Part shown: piece after piece, positions 41,979 to 51,216 of the stretch
Layout of the letters: each line of letters starts with the position of its first letter
How positions within the stretch are numbered: position 1 is the stretch's first letter
NCBI RefSeq assembly: GCF_001404985.1
Contig: NZ_JRLF01000015.1
Location: 62,001-126,000, forward strand
DNA: 64,000 bases
DNA from: Flavobacterium aquidurense
GTDB lineage: Bacteria; Bacteroidota; Bacteroidia; Flavobacteriales; Flavobacteriaceae
Direction of reading: 5' to 3'
The notes under the pieces: model-generated
Seen by the model: only the letters and a program-made list of their open reading frames with translations
What the model was told of the DNA's origin: nothing
Database searches by the model: none
Made by a program: the position numbers and the translations under genes

Positions 41979-42126
41979 ATAAATATAGTTGTTCGGTTTG
42001 TATTTTTTTGCCAGAGATTAAATGTTTTTTAGCCACTAATTCCAATAATTTTCACTAATTTTTTTCTTAAGACGCAGAAACTAAATTCATACAATCTTTG
42101 ACATTTCTTTTCATACTTTTTATTGC

Positions 42127-42195
42127 ATAAAAAAGCAGGAATGAAAATAGTGATTCCTGCTTAAATATCCTGTTAAGATTGTGGTAATTTAATTA
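42127..42195 (-). terminator. Terminator-like hairpin, first of two related copies
   Basis: AGCAGGAAT (42134-42142) pairs with ATTCCTGCT (42153-42161), followed by TAAATATCCTGTTAAGATT. The same design and trailing word recur at 42341-42405. Confidence 0.55.
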
Positions 42196-42220
42196 AAATT
42201 GTTAGGGATAGAAAAAAGGT

Positions 42221-42319
42221 TTGCCACGAATTACACAAATTTCCACTAATTTTTTTCTTCAATTCAGTTATCAATTAAGAATAATTTTAATTCGTAAAAA
42301 TTAGTGTAATTCGTTGCAA
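42221..42319. repeat. Inverted repeat built from GCCACGAATTACAC words
   Basis: TTGCCACGAATTACAC (42221-42236) is inverted at 42304-42319 with one mismatch, and inner words (CACTAATTTT and AAAATTAGTG) also pair. It belongs to the flavobacterial ACGAATTACACAAATT spacer family, of which 42030-42075 holds another degenerate copy. The 454-base spacer 41979-42433 holds no gene. Confidence 0.7.
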
Positions 42320-42340
42320 AAAAACTTTAATTATAATATA

Positions 42341-42375
42341 AAAAAAACAGGAATGAGTATTTTCATTCCTGTTTT
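42341..42375 (-). terminator. Terminator after the EamA gene
   Basis: AAAACAGGAATGA (42344-42356) pairs perfectly with 42363-42375; the minus strand then carries a T run. It lies 59 bases beyond the EamA stop. Confidence 0.78.
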
Positions 42376-42433
42376 AAATATCCTGGTAAGATTCGGGTAA
42401 TTAATATTTCAAACCAATAAAAAAATAAAAACC

Positions 42434-43357
42434 TCACGTTATTTTAGAATCTTTGGATATTATGGTAAACTTTTGCTTCATAGCAAAAATATGATGTGAA
42501 TTAAAAACAATAACAGCCAGAAAAACAATTCCGTATGCGATGATTTGTATGAGTCCAAATTGTTCTTTATACAGGAACATTGCCAGAAGAAAAGCAATCA
42601 TTGGGTTAATGTTTAGAAGCATTCCAACTGTCGATGAATTAATTCCTGAAAGGGCATATAAATTAAGAAATAAAGGAAAAATGGTGAATAAAATTGCTAT
42701 GGTTTCGATACAGAAATAAAACTTAAATTCTGTTGGAATCGTGCCGCTGTAAGCCGGATAAAAAGGCAATAAAAACAAAGCTGCCAACGAAATATGAAAT
42801 GTTAGAATTATAAATTTATCAAACCCTTTATTAACACGTTGACTTACTAAATAAGAAGCGTATGTAAAACCAATTATAATACTAAAAAACATATCCATAA
42901 TATTGGCATAAGATAAAAGTAAACAGCCTGAAATGCTTAATCCGACTGCCATCCATTGTGTTTTGCTAAGTTTTTCATGTAGAATAAAATAAGCCAGTAA
43001 AGTGGTAAGAATTGGACAAACCAAATATGCCAGAGAAGTCGCTTTTACGCTTACATGGTTCATTACATAAATAAATGTAAACCAGTTTGCCATAAGAAAA
43101 ACACTTCCGCCAATATTCAGCAAAACTGTTTTACGTTTCTCAAAAGCCGACATTGAGTTGAAAGTTTCTACTGCTTCTTTCATTCTTTTTCTTTTGAAAG
43201 TAAAAGAAATAAGCAACATTAAAATACTACAGCTAAAAACGCGATAGAATAAAATATCCAAAGAAGGATAGTCGTGTATTGGTCTTAAAACCAAACTGAA
43301 AAATCCCCAGATTACAAAACAAGTAATGGCAGCGAAGTAGTATTTTGTTGTTTTCAC
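42434..43357 (-). CDS. EamA-family (DMT superfamily) transporter
   Basis: A 307-residue inner-membrane protein with ten predicted membrane segments in two EamA repeats (for example FAAITCFVIWGFFSLVLRPI; VCPILTTLLAYFILHEKLSK; NSSTVGMLLNINPMIAFLLA; IQIIAYGIVFLAVIVF). RarD-like members export amino acids or metabolites. It is divergent from a MocR regulator gene, with 101 bases between; in many bacteria MocR genes control such neighbouring exporters. Confidence 0.9.
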   Translation of the reverse strand: MKTTKYYFAAITCFVIWGFFSLVLRPIHDYPSLDILFYRVFSCSILMLLISFTFKRKRMKEAVETFNSMSAFEKRKTVLLNIGGSVFLMANWFTFIYVMNHVSVKATSLAYLVCPILTTLLAYFILHEKLSKTQWMAVGLSISGCLLLSYANIMDMFFSIIIGFTYASYLVSQRVNKGFDKFIILTFHISLAALFLLPFYPAYSGTIPTEFKFYFCIETIAILFTIFPLFLNLYALSGINSSTVGMLLNINPMIAFLLAMFLYKEQFGLIQIIAYGIVFLAVIVFNSHHIFAMKQKFTIISKDSKIT

Positions 43358-43458
43358 GAAATATGGTTTTGTTTAGTTTTCTTATTAAGCAAATTTCTAA
43401 AAAATAAAACAGCAATACAGATACAGTTTTTGTAAATTGCACCATAACAGTTTTTTTT

Positions 43459-44877
43459 ATGAAAAATTCAAATTACTTATATCTTCAGTTTGCTGACAGG
43501 ATCGAAAAGCAAATAAAATCAGGTGTTTTAAGTGTGGGCGACAAGTTACCATCTATACGTGAAGTTTGTGCTGAAACAGGTTATAGTATGAGCACGGTGA
43601 GTAAAGCGTATTATGAAATAGAAAGCAGGTCACTTATCGAATCGAGACCGCAATCCGGTTATTATGTGAGTAATATTTCGGCCAGAACAATTCCTGAGCC
43701 ATCACCAAGCAGTCCAATTTTAAAATGTGCTAATATTGATCGGGAGGATTTAATCGATCAGGTTTATGGTAATATGACAGACCCGAATATTACGATGCTT
43801 TCGTTGGGATTTCCTTCAAATGAGCTTCTTCCTATTGCAAAATTAAATAAAGGAATGGTCCAGGCGATGCGTCAGCTGCCCAATAGCGGTACAAGTTATG
43901 AGCAGGTAAAAGGAAATCCTAATCTAAGACGGGAAATTGCCAGATGGTCTTTTACCTGGGGCGGATCTCTGACAGAAGAAGATATTATTACAATGCCTGG
44001 CTGTACAAGCGCAATATCACATTGTTTGATGACGCTTACACAACCAGGCGATACTATTATAACCGAAAGTCCTGCTTATTTCGGGATTTTACAATTGGCC
44101 AAATCATTGGGTTTGTATATCATGGAATTGCCTACCAATATGACAACCGGAATAGAACTTGATGCACTGAAAAAGGCTCTTTCGTCTAAAAAAGTGAAAC
44201 TTTGCCTGCTGATGAGTAATTTTAGTAATCCGTCAGGAAGTATGATGCCGGCAGAACATAAAATAGAAGTGGTTAAGTTGATGGAGTTCTATAATATTCC
44301 GTTGATTGAAGATGATATTCACGGGGATTTGTACTTTGGCTCAAGCCGACCTACAAATTGTAAGACGTATGACGAAAGCGGGATTGTTCTTTGCTGCAGT
44401 TCGGTTTCTAAAACATTAGCGCCGGGCTATCGTGTAGGCTGGGTTTCGCCGGGGAAATTCAAAAAACAAATACTACGAAATAAAATTTACCATTCGCTCT
44501 CCTCACCTACTATAACTCATGAAGTTGTGGGTGATTTTCTAAAAAACGGACGATATGAGAATCATCTTAGAAAAATACGTCAGATTTTGATTCATAACTG
44601 CAATAATTATATTAATACTGTTTTGGAATCTTTTCCAAAAGGAACCAAAGTGAGTCAGCCTCAAGGTGGTTTTTTTCTTTGGATAGAACTGGATAAAAGC
44701 GTAGACACTGCAGCATTTTATCATTTGGCCATGCAGCATAATATTAGTATTGCGCCGGGCCGAATTTTCTCTTTTCAGGATCAGTTTTCGAATTGTATGC
44801 GACTGAGCTTTGGTTTGCCCTGGACAAATGAGTTGAGAAATTCGATACAAATATTAGGAAGATTGCTTCATCGATAA
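43459..44877 (+). CDS. MocR/PdxR-family regulator (GntR HTH fused to aminotransferase)
   Basis: A 472-residue regulator. The N-terminal GntR winged helix reads IKSGVLSVGDKLPSIREVCA, GYSMSTVSKAYYEIESRSLI and ESRPQSGYYV. The rest is a type I aminotransferase fold that binds PLP: MPGCTSAISHCLMTL, SNFSNPSGSMMP, LIEDDIHGDLYF and the PLP lysine in CCSSVSKTLAPGYRVGW. Such fusion proteins use PLP adducts as signals. It is divergent from an EamA exporter, which is the probable target. Confidence 0.94.
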   Translation: MKNSNYLYLQFADRIEKQIKSGVLSVGDKLPSIREVCAETGYSMSTVSKAYYEIESRSLIESRPQSGYYVSNISARTIPEPSPSSPILKCANIDREDLIDQVYGNMTDPNITMLSLGFPSNELLPIAKLNKGMVQAMRQLPNSGTSYEQVKGNPNLRREIARWSFTWGGSLTEEDIITMPGCTSAISHCLMTLTQPGDTIITESPAYFGILQLAKSLGLYIMELPTNMTTGIELDALKKALSSKKVKLCLLMSNFSNPSGSMMPAEHKIEVVKLMEFYNIPLIEDDIHGDLYFGSSRPTNCKTYDESGIVLCCSSVSKTLAPGYRVGWVSPGKFKKQILRNKIYHSLSSPTITHEVVGDFLKNGRYENHLRKIRQILIHNCNNYINTVLESFPKGTKVSQPQGGFFLWIELDKSVDTAAFYHLAMQHNISIAPGRIFSFQDQFSNCMRLSFGLPWTNELRNSIQILGRLLHR

Positions 44878-44935
44878 TTTTTTATTTATTGAATAGAATA
44901 ATTTCTAACACATAATATTAACTAAGATTAGCAAT

Positions 44936-44977
44936 ACAAAAAAAGCCGGACAACGGCATGAAAAGCGTTGTCCAGCT
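44936..44977 (-). terminator. Terminator between convergent MocR and bestrophin genes
   Basis: AGCCGGACAACG (44944-44955) pairs with CGTTGTCCAGCT (44966-44977) with one mismatch, flanked on the left by a run of A, so it works best for the minus-strand bestrophin operon. Confidence 0.7.
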
Positions 44978-45011
44978 AACAAATTGAGAAACCAAAATCA
45001 ATTTAATTAAA

Positions 45012-45959
45012 TTATAAAACAAAGTAAGCGTTGTTTTCCGCTTTTTTAGGCTCAGGCTGAAGATGAAACTCATTGATAATATCAAATTCGCTTTGGTATT
45101 CGTTCAGCATTTGCGTAATATTCTTTTCAATTGTATTGGCAATAGCCGTTACAGGTGTATCTGTAGCTCTGTTTTCGAAAGGATCCTGCAAGTGAATTGC
45201 CATTCTTTCGATTAGAAAAAAAGCTGCAGCAATAGCCGTAATTAATGGAATCGCAAACCAGCTAAGTACACTAATTAATCCAAAAGGCAGTAACAAAATA
45301 AACAAACACAATGTCAATCTGATGTACATACTGTAAGTCGTTGGGAAAATGGTATTTTTAATACGCTCACATTTACCCATTTCATCACACAATCTCGATA
45401 ATGTATTATCAATTTCTACCTGTTGGTACATATTAATACGTTTGTCATTTTTAGCATTTCGCAGATCTCTTGCATGCAGTAATAAAATCGCATTAGGTAT
45501 GTTTTGATGGTTTTTTACAAAACGCATTTCTTCTTCGCTAATCAAACCTTCAAGAGGTTTTAGGGCATCTTTATTTCGAAGGGATTGCCCTAAACTGTAG
45601 CACCAGGCAATTTGTCTCTTTGCAAAATTTTCTTTGAATTCGTTTGCTTCTACAGAAAAATCAGGATCTTTATAAAATGTCAGTACTTGCCTGATCAGTG
45701 TTCTGGAATCATTTACAATTGCTCCCCAGACAATTCGTGCTTCCCACCATCTGTCATAAGCCTGATTTGACTTAAAAGCCAATAGCAGGGATATAATGGT
45801 ACCAATCATTGTTGGTATTGCAATTGGGATATCTACGGGAAGATTGATGAAATAATTGTGAAAAACTTCAAATAGTATGGTATAAGCCAATACTAATGTA
45901 ATTTCTACTTTAATTTTCCCGAGAACGTACTTCATTGGTATTCTTTTCTTTAACAACAT
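45012..45959 (-). CDS. Bestrophin-family anion channel (UPF0187)
   Basis: A 315-residue membrane protein with the bestrophin plan: KVEITLVLAYTILFEVFHNY, PTMIGTIISLLLAFKSNQAY with the DRWWEARIVWGAIVNDSR motif, and the second hydrophobic pair SMYIRLTLCLFILLLPFGLI and IPLITAIAAAFFLIERMAIH followed by the IQDPFE-like LQDPFENRATDTPV. Bacterial homologues form pentameric ion channels. It lies 51 bases after a Usp-like gene and is likely the last gene of the two-component operon. Confidence 0.92.
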   Translation of the reverse strand: MLLKKRIPMKYVLGKIKVEITLVLAYTILFEVFHNYFINLPVDIPIAIPTMIGTIISLLLAFKSNQAYDRWWEARIVWGAIVNDSRTLIRQVLTFYKDPDFSVEANEFKENFAKRQIAWCYSLGQSLRNKDALKPLEGLISEEEMRFVKNHQNIPNAILLLHARDLRNAKNDKRINMYQQVEIDNTLSRLCDEMGKCERIKNTIFPTTYSMYIRLTLCLFILLLPFGLISVLSWFAIPLITAIAAAFFLIERMAIHLQDPFENRATDTPVTAIANTIEKNITQMLNEYQSEFDIINEFHLQPEPKKAENNAYFVL

Positions 45960-46010
45960 ATCTTTCGGTTTAAAATTAAACTTGTGTATTTTTTTAGCAA
46001 CAATTTGGTC

Positions 46011-46733
46011 TTATGCCATTTCTTCATAAAGTGAGAGAACCGGAAGCCCTAATTTGTCGTTTAGATTTTCTGTTTTCTTTTTCTTGAATTTGATTTTTTC
46101 GCCTTTGCGGGTTTCAACCAATAAATCGATATCATATTTTGAAATAGCTTCAGATAAATGAGGTGCAAAATTTTCGTAATTATCTTCAAAACTGGCAGTC
46201 TGACTTACAATTTCGAATGAAAAATTGGCACTTAAAAACTGCTGTACATCTTTGACATGCATATTACCGCTCGCATTTTCTATATAAAGTGCTTTATTAA
46301 AATCATCTTTGTATTGCTCTAAGCTTAAATGTAATATTGGGCATTTTTGGTTTGCAGCCAGTTGTACTACATATTGATGAATTCTTTTTGTTTCCTGTTT
46401 ATATGAATGTGTAAGAATCATTAATTTTACAGAGAAAACATCAATAATACGTTTAAAAATTGGAGACGAAAGTCCGTATTGATTGTGTACTTTTATTTTG
46501 CAGTTTGGAGTGTGATCTATTATATAGCGACAGGTATCAAGTACAGTTTCCTGACTTGCAGTAAGTCCGGTGCGCATTTCGCGTAAGTAACCTGATGATG
46601 AAAAAGTATCTGGAGCATCTGAAACCATCATTAAAATGATTTCACAACCTGATGATTTTGCCTGGCTGATTGCTGATTTTACAGCGCAAATAGTATCATC
46701 TTTTAAAGTGGTAGGTATTAGGAAATTTTTCAT
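46011..46733 (-). CDS. Universal stress protein-like protein
   Basis: A 240-residue protein with the Usp alpha/beta fold. The N-terminal half has MKNFLIPTTLKDDTICAVKS, GCEIILMMVSDAP and a helix rich in small residues; the region VKLMILTHSYKQETKRIHQY and KCPILHLSLEQY corresponds to the second strand set. The second half (about 150-240) looks like a degenerate second domain (FNKALYIENASGNMHVKDVQ, KYDIDLLVETRKGEK). No nucleotide-binding G-x2-G-x9-GS/T motif is clear. It is 77 bases after the histidine kinase gene and probably in the same transcript. Confidence 0.8.
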   Translation of the reverse strand: MKNFLIPTTLKDDTICAVKSAISQAKSSGCEIILMMVSDAPDTFSSSGYLREMRTGLTASQETVLDTCRYIIDHTPNCKIKVHNQYGLSSPIFKRIIDVFSVKLMILTHSYKQETKRIHQYVVQLAANQKCPILHLSLEQYKDDFNKALYIENASGNMHVKDVQQFLSANFSFEIVSQTASFEDNYENFAPHLSEAISKYDIDLLVETRKGEKIKFKKKKTENLNDKLGLPVLSLYEEMA

Positions 46734-46810
46734 ATGTACAATCGTTTAGTTTATACATACAAAATAACTTCACCAATATTAGAAGGGTCTTAATATAAAA
46801 TTAGAAGTTT

Positions 46811-48214
46811 CTAAGATTCAACATTAGAATTTTTAATGTTGATTTTCTTTATTTTTGATTTATTAAAAACAATAGTTACAATAGTGCCTTTATTTTGCTC
46901 TGACTGAACTTGTATTTCTCCATCATGCATTCGTATAATTTTTGAAGCCAATGGAAGTCCTAAACCATAACCTATATATTTTGTTGCTATTTTTCCTCTA
47001 AAGAAAGGTTCATACAAATGCGGAATATCTTCTGGCGGAATACCAATACCAATATCATTAATAGCGATCTTAATCATTTCCTGATTTGCAGAAAGTGTCA
47101 CAAATACTTCGTTATTATCAGAATATTTTACACCGTTTGTAATAATATTATTAATTGCCAGCTCTAAAAGAGGCTTATTACAAGGTATTAAAAGCAGATT
47201 AGAATCTTTTGGAGCAAAATTAAATTTCATACTCACGCGATTATCAGGATAAATTTTATCCAGATCAGATTTTACATCCATTAACAACTCGTCTATTCTG
47301 GCAATATCCAGTACTTGTTTTTTACCATCGTAACCGGTTTGTGTGAGCTTTAATAAGCTCTCTGTCAGGTTTCCTAATTTTGAAGCCTGATTGTATATAT
47401 TCTCTAAAGACTGAATATATTCTGAAACATCCCTTTCTTTCAAAAGCATAATTTCAGACTCGGCGATAATAGTTGTTATTGGTGTTTTTAATTCGTGTGA
47501 TGCATTGTTTATAAAATTAGCCTGGATTTCAAAAGAGGTTTCCAAACGATCCAGCATATCATTAAATGTCTCGGTAAGATCTGAAATTTCATCTGAATTT
47601 TTAACTTCAGGTAATCTGTTATGCAAATTAGATGCACTGATCCTATTTACTTCTCTGGTAATTCTCGCTACTGGATTAATAACCCTTTTTGCCAGAAATC
47701 TTCCTAAAAAGAAAGCCAAAAGGATAAATGCAATACCTCCAAAAATTAATATTTTTGCAATAAAAATAGTCGTCGTTTTTCCTCTTCGGTCTCTTGCGGC
47801 AACTATTACAATATACCTTTGATTGTTTTCTTTAAAAACCTGTCCTAAATAATATTTGCTGTTTACTTCAAAATAATCTTCTCCGGTTCTTAAAACATTA
47901 GTGTAAAACTCGTTTGGTAAATTTAAATTAGTATTATAATCAAAACTGTTGGCGCTGTTTATTTTAAGAACAAATTCTTCTTCTTCAATAAGTTCTTCAA
48001 GTCCGTTTTTCTTTAATTCCCGGTAATATTTACTTTTTTCAGGATCATTCTGAAAATGAATTGATGCCACAATTTTAGCCCTGTCTTCTAATCGTTTTAA
48101 GAAGTGGTATCTGTTATTTTCACGAAACAGTACAAAAACGATAACACATAATAATAGTGTACTAAACGTAGAAAGTGCTACATAAGTAAAAGTGATTTTT
48201 TTTCTTATATCCAT
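46811..48214 (-). CDS. Sensor histidine kinase of an OmpR-type two-component system
   Basis: A 467-residue inner-membrane sensor. Membrane helices lie at about 8-30 and 149-171, flanking a periplasmic sensor of about 115 residues. A HAMP domain (GRFLAKRVINPVARITREVN) is followed by the HisKA H box with His240 (NNASHELKTPITTI) and a HATPase with the N box (LELAINNIITNGVKYSD), DIGIGIPPED and YGLGLPLASKI. It overlaps or nearly touches the response regulator gene upstream (one base between), the classic arrangement for a cognate pair. Confidence 0.95.
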   Translation of the reverse strand: MDIRKKITFTYVALSTFSTLLLCVIVFVLFRENNRYHFLKRLEDRAKIVASIHFQNDPEKSKYYRELKKNGLEELIEEEEFVLKINSANSFDYNTNLNLPNEFYTNVLRTGEDYFEVNSKYYLGQVFKENNQRYIVIVAARDRRGKTTTIFIAKILIFGGIAFILLAFFLGRFLAKRVINPVARITREVNRISASNLHNRLPEVKNSDEISDLTETFNDMLDRLETSFEIQANFINNASHELKTPITTIIAESEIMLLKERDVSEYIQSLENIYNQASKLGNLTESLLKLTQTGYDGKKQVLDIARIDELLMDVKSDLDKIYPDNRVSMKFNFAPKDSNLLLIPCNKPLLELAINNIITNGVKYSDNNEVFVTLSANQEMIKIAINDIGIGIPPEDIPHLYEPFFRGKIATKYIGYGLGLPLASKIIRMHDGEIQVQSEQNKGTIVTIVFNKSKIKKINIKNSNVES

Positions 48215-48215
48215 T

Positions 48216-48890
48216 TTATGGCTTTATGACATAACCTAAACCTTTCATGGTATGAATCAGTTTGGTTGCAAAAGGTTTATCTATTTTTTTTCTTAAATAG
48301 GTGATGTAAACATCAACAACATTGGTATTCATATCAAAATTAATATCCCATACATTATCTAAAATCTGATCACGGGAAACAATTCTTCCACTATTTTTCG
48401 CTAAATAATACAATAGTTTAAATTCTTTTGCGGTTAAGATTATAGATTCACCATCTCTTTTTACCGTTTTAGCCCGTGCATTTACTTCTAAATCGCCTAC
48501 TGTTATACTATCGATTCTTTCGGTTTCCTGATGTGCTCTTCGGTTTAAAGCGTTAACCCTTGCATCAAGTTCTCCAAATTTAAAAGGTTTAACGAGATAA
48601 TCATCGGCACCGGCATTAAGTCCTGTTACAATATTTTCTGAAGTACCAAGAGCTGTTAAAAGCAAGACTGGAACAAAGTTTTTACTGGCACGCAGTCGTC
48701 TGCAAATTTCAATTCCGTTAATATCCGGCAGCATTACGTCTAAGATTACAACATCAAAATTATAGTTGTGAAGCATTTCTAAGGCTGTTGTACCATCCAT
48801 GGCTACACTAACTTCGTTGTTGTTTTCAGCAAATCCCTTGCGCAAAATCGATAAAAGATTTGGTTCGTCCTCGACTATAAGTAATTTCAT
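48216..48890 (-). CDS. OmpR/PhoB-type response regulator
   Basis: A 224-residue regulator. The receiver has the acidic pair in LIVEDEPNLL, phosphoacceptor Asp51 (VVILDVMLPDINGI), a Thr in LLLTAL and Lys101 (DDYLVKPFKFGEL). The C-terminal winged helix has ILTAKEFKLLYYLAKNSGRI, SRDQILDNVWD and VVDVYITYLRKKID. I start at the ATG at 48890, which opens the receiver directly; a longer start would add 18 residues. It forms an operon with the histidine kinase, and probably the Usp-like and bestrophin genes. Confidence 0.95.
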   Translation of the reverse strand: MKLLIVEDEPNLLSILRKGFAENNNEVSVAMDGTTALEMLHNYNFDVVILDVMLPDINGIEICRRLRASKNFVPVLLLTALGTSENIVTGLNAGADDYLVKPFKFGELDARVNALNRRAHQETERIDSITVGDLEVNARAKTVKRDGESIILTAKEFKLLYYLAKNSGRIVSRDQILDNVWDINFDMNTNVVDVYITYLRKKIDKPFATKLIHTMKGLGYVIKP

Positions 48891-48990
48891 TTTGATTAAT
48901 GTTGAATAACAAAAATAACGATTGCCATTAAAAATATAAATCACAATAGTTATAAATTATGATTTAATTATGAACAGTAACTTTTAGCAA

Positions 48991-49024
48991 CTAAAAAAAG
49001 CATTCACCAGTGGCAAATGCTTTT
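48991..49024 (-). terminator. Terminator after the OmpW-like gene
   Basis: AAAAGCATT (48996-49004) pairs with AATGCTTTT (49016-49024) and the minus strand continues with T. It separates the outer-membrane gene from the two-component operon. Confidence 0.7.
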
Positions 49025-49055
49025 GTATTTTTAAATATGCTTTTTGGGTATGCTA

Positions 49056-49673
49056 TTAATTTTTGAAGTTGAAACTTAATACGGCACCAAGTCCAAACTG
49101 ATAAGTACTTACATAATCTTCTACACCAACCGGCCCATAATAGGTCCAGTAATAACTATTGCCAACTGCTGCAGACATGGATTGAAGATACGCATTGATA
49201 TTTACAGAAACTGATGAAGCCGTTTTAATTTTTACACCGCCTTTTATGTTCCAGGCAAAATAAGTTCCGCTGCCGCTTTGTGGTGTTTCGGTAATCCCAA
49301 CGCCAAGTCCTCCGCCTAAATAAGGCAATAAGTTTGATCCTATGTCGAAATAATGTGTGGCATCAAGAAGAATAAAATTTAATGCTCCTTTATCGTCCCC
49401 CGCATTTAATTGATTACCTGCCGGATCGTAAAAGGGAAGTTTAGTATCTGCTCTTAGATATTTTACTTCGACTGAATTGTTTGTAGAGAAAAAATATTCA
49501 AAACCTGCTCCATATTGAAAACCATCTTCAATAGTTGCAGAATAACCATCATAATCAATCGTATCAGAAAAATTGTAACTACCATACAAGTTAAGAGAAA
49601 AGGATCTGGCATCCTGGGCCTGCATCCCTATTGCCGACAGGAAAACAACTAATAATAAACTGTACTGTTTCAT
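49056..49673 (-). CDS. OmpW-like outer-membrane beta-barrel
   Basis: A 205-residue outer-membrane protein with signal peptide ending MQAQ. It shows amphipathic strands with Gly/Tyr/Phe turns (SFSLNLYGSYNFSD, FQYGAGFEYFFSTNNSVEVK, LPYLGGGLGVGI, YFAWNIKGGVKI) and ends with the aromatic strand FGLGAVLSFNFKN. This fits an eight-strand OmpW/OmpX-type barrel. Such proteins pass small hydrophobic or charged compounds or serve as surface adhesion; nothing more can be said here. Confidence 0.85.
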   Translation of the reverse strand: MKQYSLLLVVFLSAIGMQAQDARSFSLNLYGSYNFSDTIDYDGYSATIEDGFQYGAGFEYFFSTNNSVEVKYLRADTKLPFYDPAGNQLNAGDDKGALNFILLDATHYFDIGSNLLPYLGGGLGVGITETPQSGSGTYFAWNIKGGVKIKTASSVSVNINAYLQSMSAAVGNSYYWTYYGPVGVEDYVSTYQFGLGAVLSFNFKN

Positions 49674-49796
49674 AATATTTGTTTTTGAAAGTTAATTGAA
49701 TCTCAAATTTAAGTTTTTTCTTTCGAATATTATGATTTAATTATGATAAAATTCTCACATTTAAAACATAACCATTTGATAATTAATTTTTTAAAT

Positions 49797-51056
49797 TCAA
49801 AAACTTTCACCAGCATTCAAATAGAATCCTTTAGAATTATTTCCCCACGCATAATCGACAATCAGGTTTGTTCGTGTTTTTTTATCAATTAAAATGCGCA
49901 AACCTACTCCCACAGCAGGTTGTACTGATCTAAACAAAGAGATGTTATTATCGTCGTTACTTGCGGTTACAAAATTAGTAAAGACTGTCCCGCTAAACAT
50001 TTGGTCACAAGTAATTGGAAACCTGAATTCTGTTGAAAGATAAATCAAACCGTTTCCTCTAAACAATCCCTGTGTATATCCTTCTCCGCTCCGGCTGCGC
50101 TGATCCCAGCCAATGGCCGGTAAGTTTAAGTACGGAACTTTTCCTCTTGTTACAAATTGACCGTAAGTCCAGAGGGCTAAGATATATCTTTTGTCTTTAC
50201 TTGAAACTGGTATAAAATGACGGTATTCTGCATACAAAACATTACTGTAATCCTGATTATTAAACAAAACCGGATTAAAACGATAGTTGATATTGGCAAA
50301 CCACCCGTGGGTTGAATTAACCTGATTGTCTCGTGAATCATACACTAAGTTGAGACTTATCCCATTTAAAAAATATTCTAAATCACTAAATCCGTGTTTT
50401 TGGCTATAAGTATAATGATAGGTATATTTTTGATTCCCGATATCCAGATCTTTATCTTTTATACTTGTATACCAATCGAGATTTATTCCTCCGCCAACAT
50501 AAAAATTATTGTAAACTTCAAAAGATACGGTTTGGTGAAATTTAAAATAATCGTAATCCATTGGTTGTGCAATAGAATCAATACTAAAATTATTTTTCCT
50601 ACTGTGATGTGGAATATTAGTAGTTCCCAGTCCGTAATTGGGCTGTGAGAAAATATACAATCGATAATCTCCACTTAAAAAAATCCTGTTGTTCCTGAGC
50701 AGAATATTATTCTTCACGTTTACAAGCCATTGTTTCTTTGCCGTATATGTTATTCCTAAATTAGCAATAGAGTATTTATCTGATTCTTGTTTTCCTTTGA
50801 AAGTATATTGTGCTACTCCGCCAAAAAAGAATCCGGTTGCAGGCTGTGAACCAATCGCTGGAATAACCAGGAAAAAATTATTTTTTGTGGGTTTAACAAC
50901 ATACGCAGAATCCTTTTTTTTAAAGATTTCCAGTATTGTTCTGGGAGGACATAATTCCGGATTAACAGATTCCTGAGCAATGGAGTTGAATGTCACAAAA
51001 AAGAGTAACCCGAAGATTTGAGAATGAAAACAATTATTTTTTAAAAAATTTATCAT
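49797..51056 (-). CDS. BamA/TamA-superfamily surface antigen protein
   Basis: A 419-residue outer-membrane barrel with a hydrophobic signal ending FNSIAQ and no POTRA domains, since only about 50 residues precede the first strand. The barrel pattern includes FFLVIPAIGSQPATGFFFGG, GTTNIPHHSRK, LVYDSRDNQVNSTHGWFANI (the G-x-R/D-N motif of the BamA fold), GYTQGLFRGNGLIYLSTEFRF and a C-terminal strand. Family members of this POTRA-less sort are common in Bacteroidota, function unknown. It lies next to the OmpW-like gene on the same strand. Confidence 0.85.
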   Translation of the reverse strand: MINFLKNNCFHSQIFGLLFFVTFNSIAQESVNPELCPPRTILEIFKKKDSAYVVKPTKNNFFLVIPAIGSQPATGFFFGGVAQYTFKGKQESDKYSIANLGITYTAKKQWLVNVKNNILLRNNRIFLSGDYRLYIFSQPNYGLGTTNIPHHSRKNNFSIDSIAQPMDYDYFKFHQTVSFEVYNNFYVGGGINLDWYTSIKDKDLDIGNQKYTYHYTYSQKHGFSDLEYFLNGISLNLVYDSRDNQVNSTHGWFANINYRFNPVLFNNQDYSNVLYAEYRHFIPVSSKDKRYILALWTYGQFVTRGKVPYLNLPAIGWDQRSRSGEGYTQGLFRGNGLIYLSTEFRFPITCDQMFSGTVFTNFVTASNDDNNISLFRSVQPAVGVGLRILIDKKTRTNLIVDYAWGNNSKGFYLNAGESF

Positions 51057-51165
51057 TTTAAAATTTTATTTCTTCTAAATAGCGCTCAACCTTTATGTAA
51101 ATATATACCTAATTTTCAATATTTTACACAATAATTATTTTAAAAAACAGTAGTTGAAACCACAA

Positions 51166-51196
51166 AAAAAGCCGTCAATAAAATTGACGGCTTTTA
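51166..51196 (-). terminator. Terminator after aspA
   Basis: AAAAGCCGTCAAT (51167-51179) pairs perfectly with ATTGACGGCTTTT (51183-51195), three-base loop, T run on the minus strand. Confidence 0.85.
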
Positions 51197-51216
51197 AAAT
51201 TATAAGGGTAAATATT

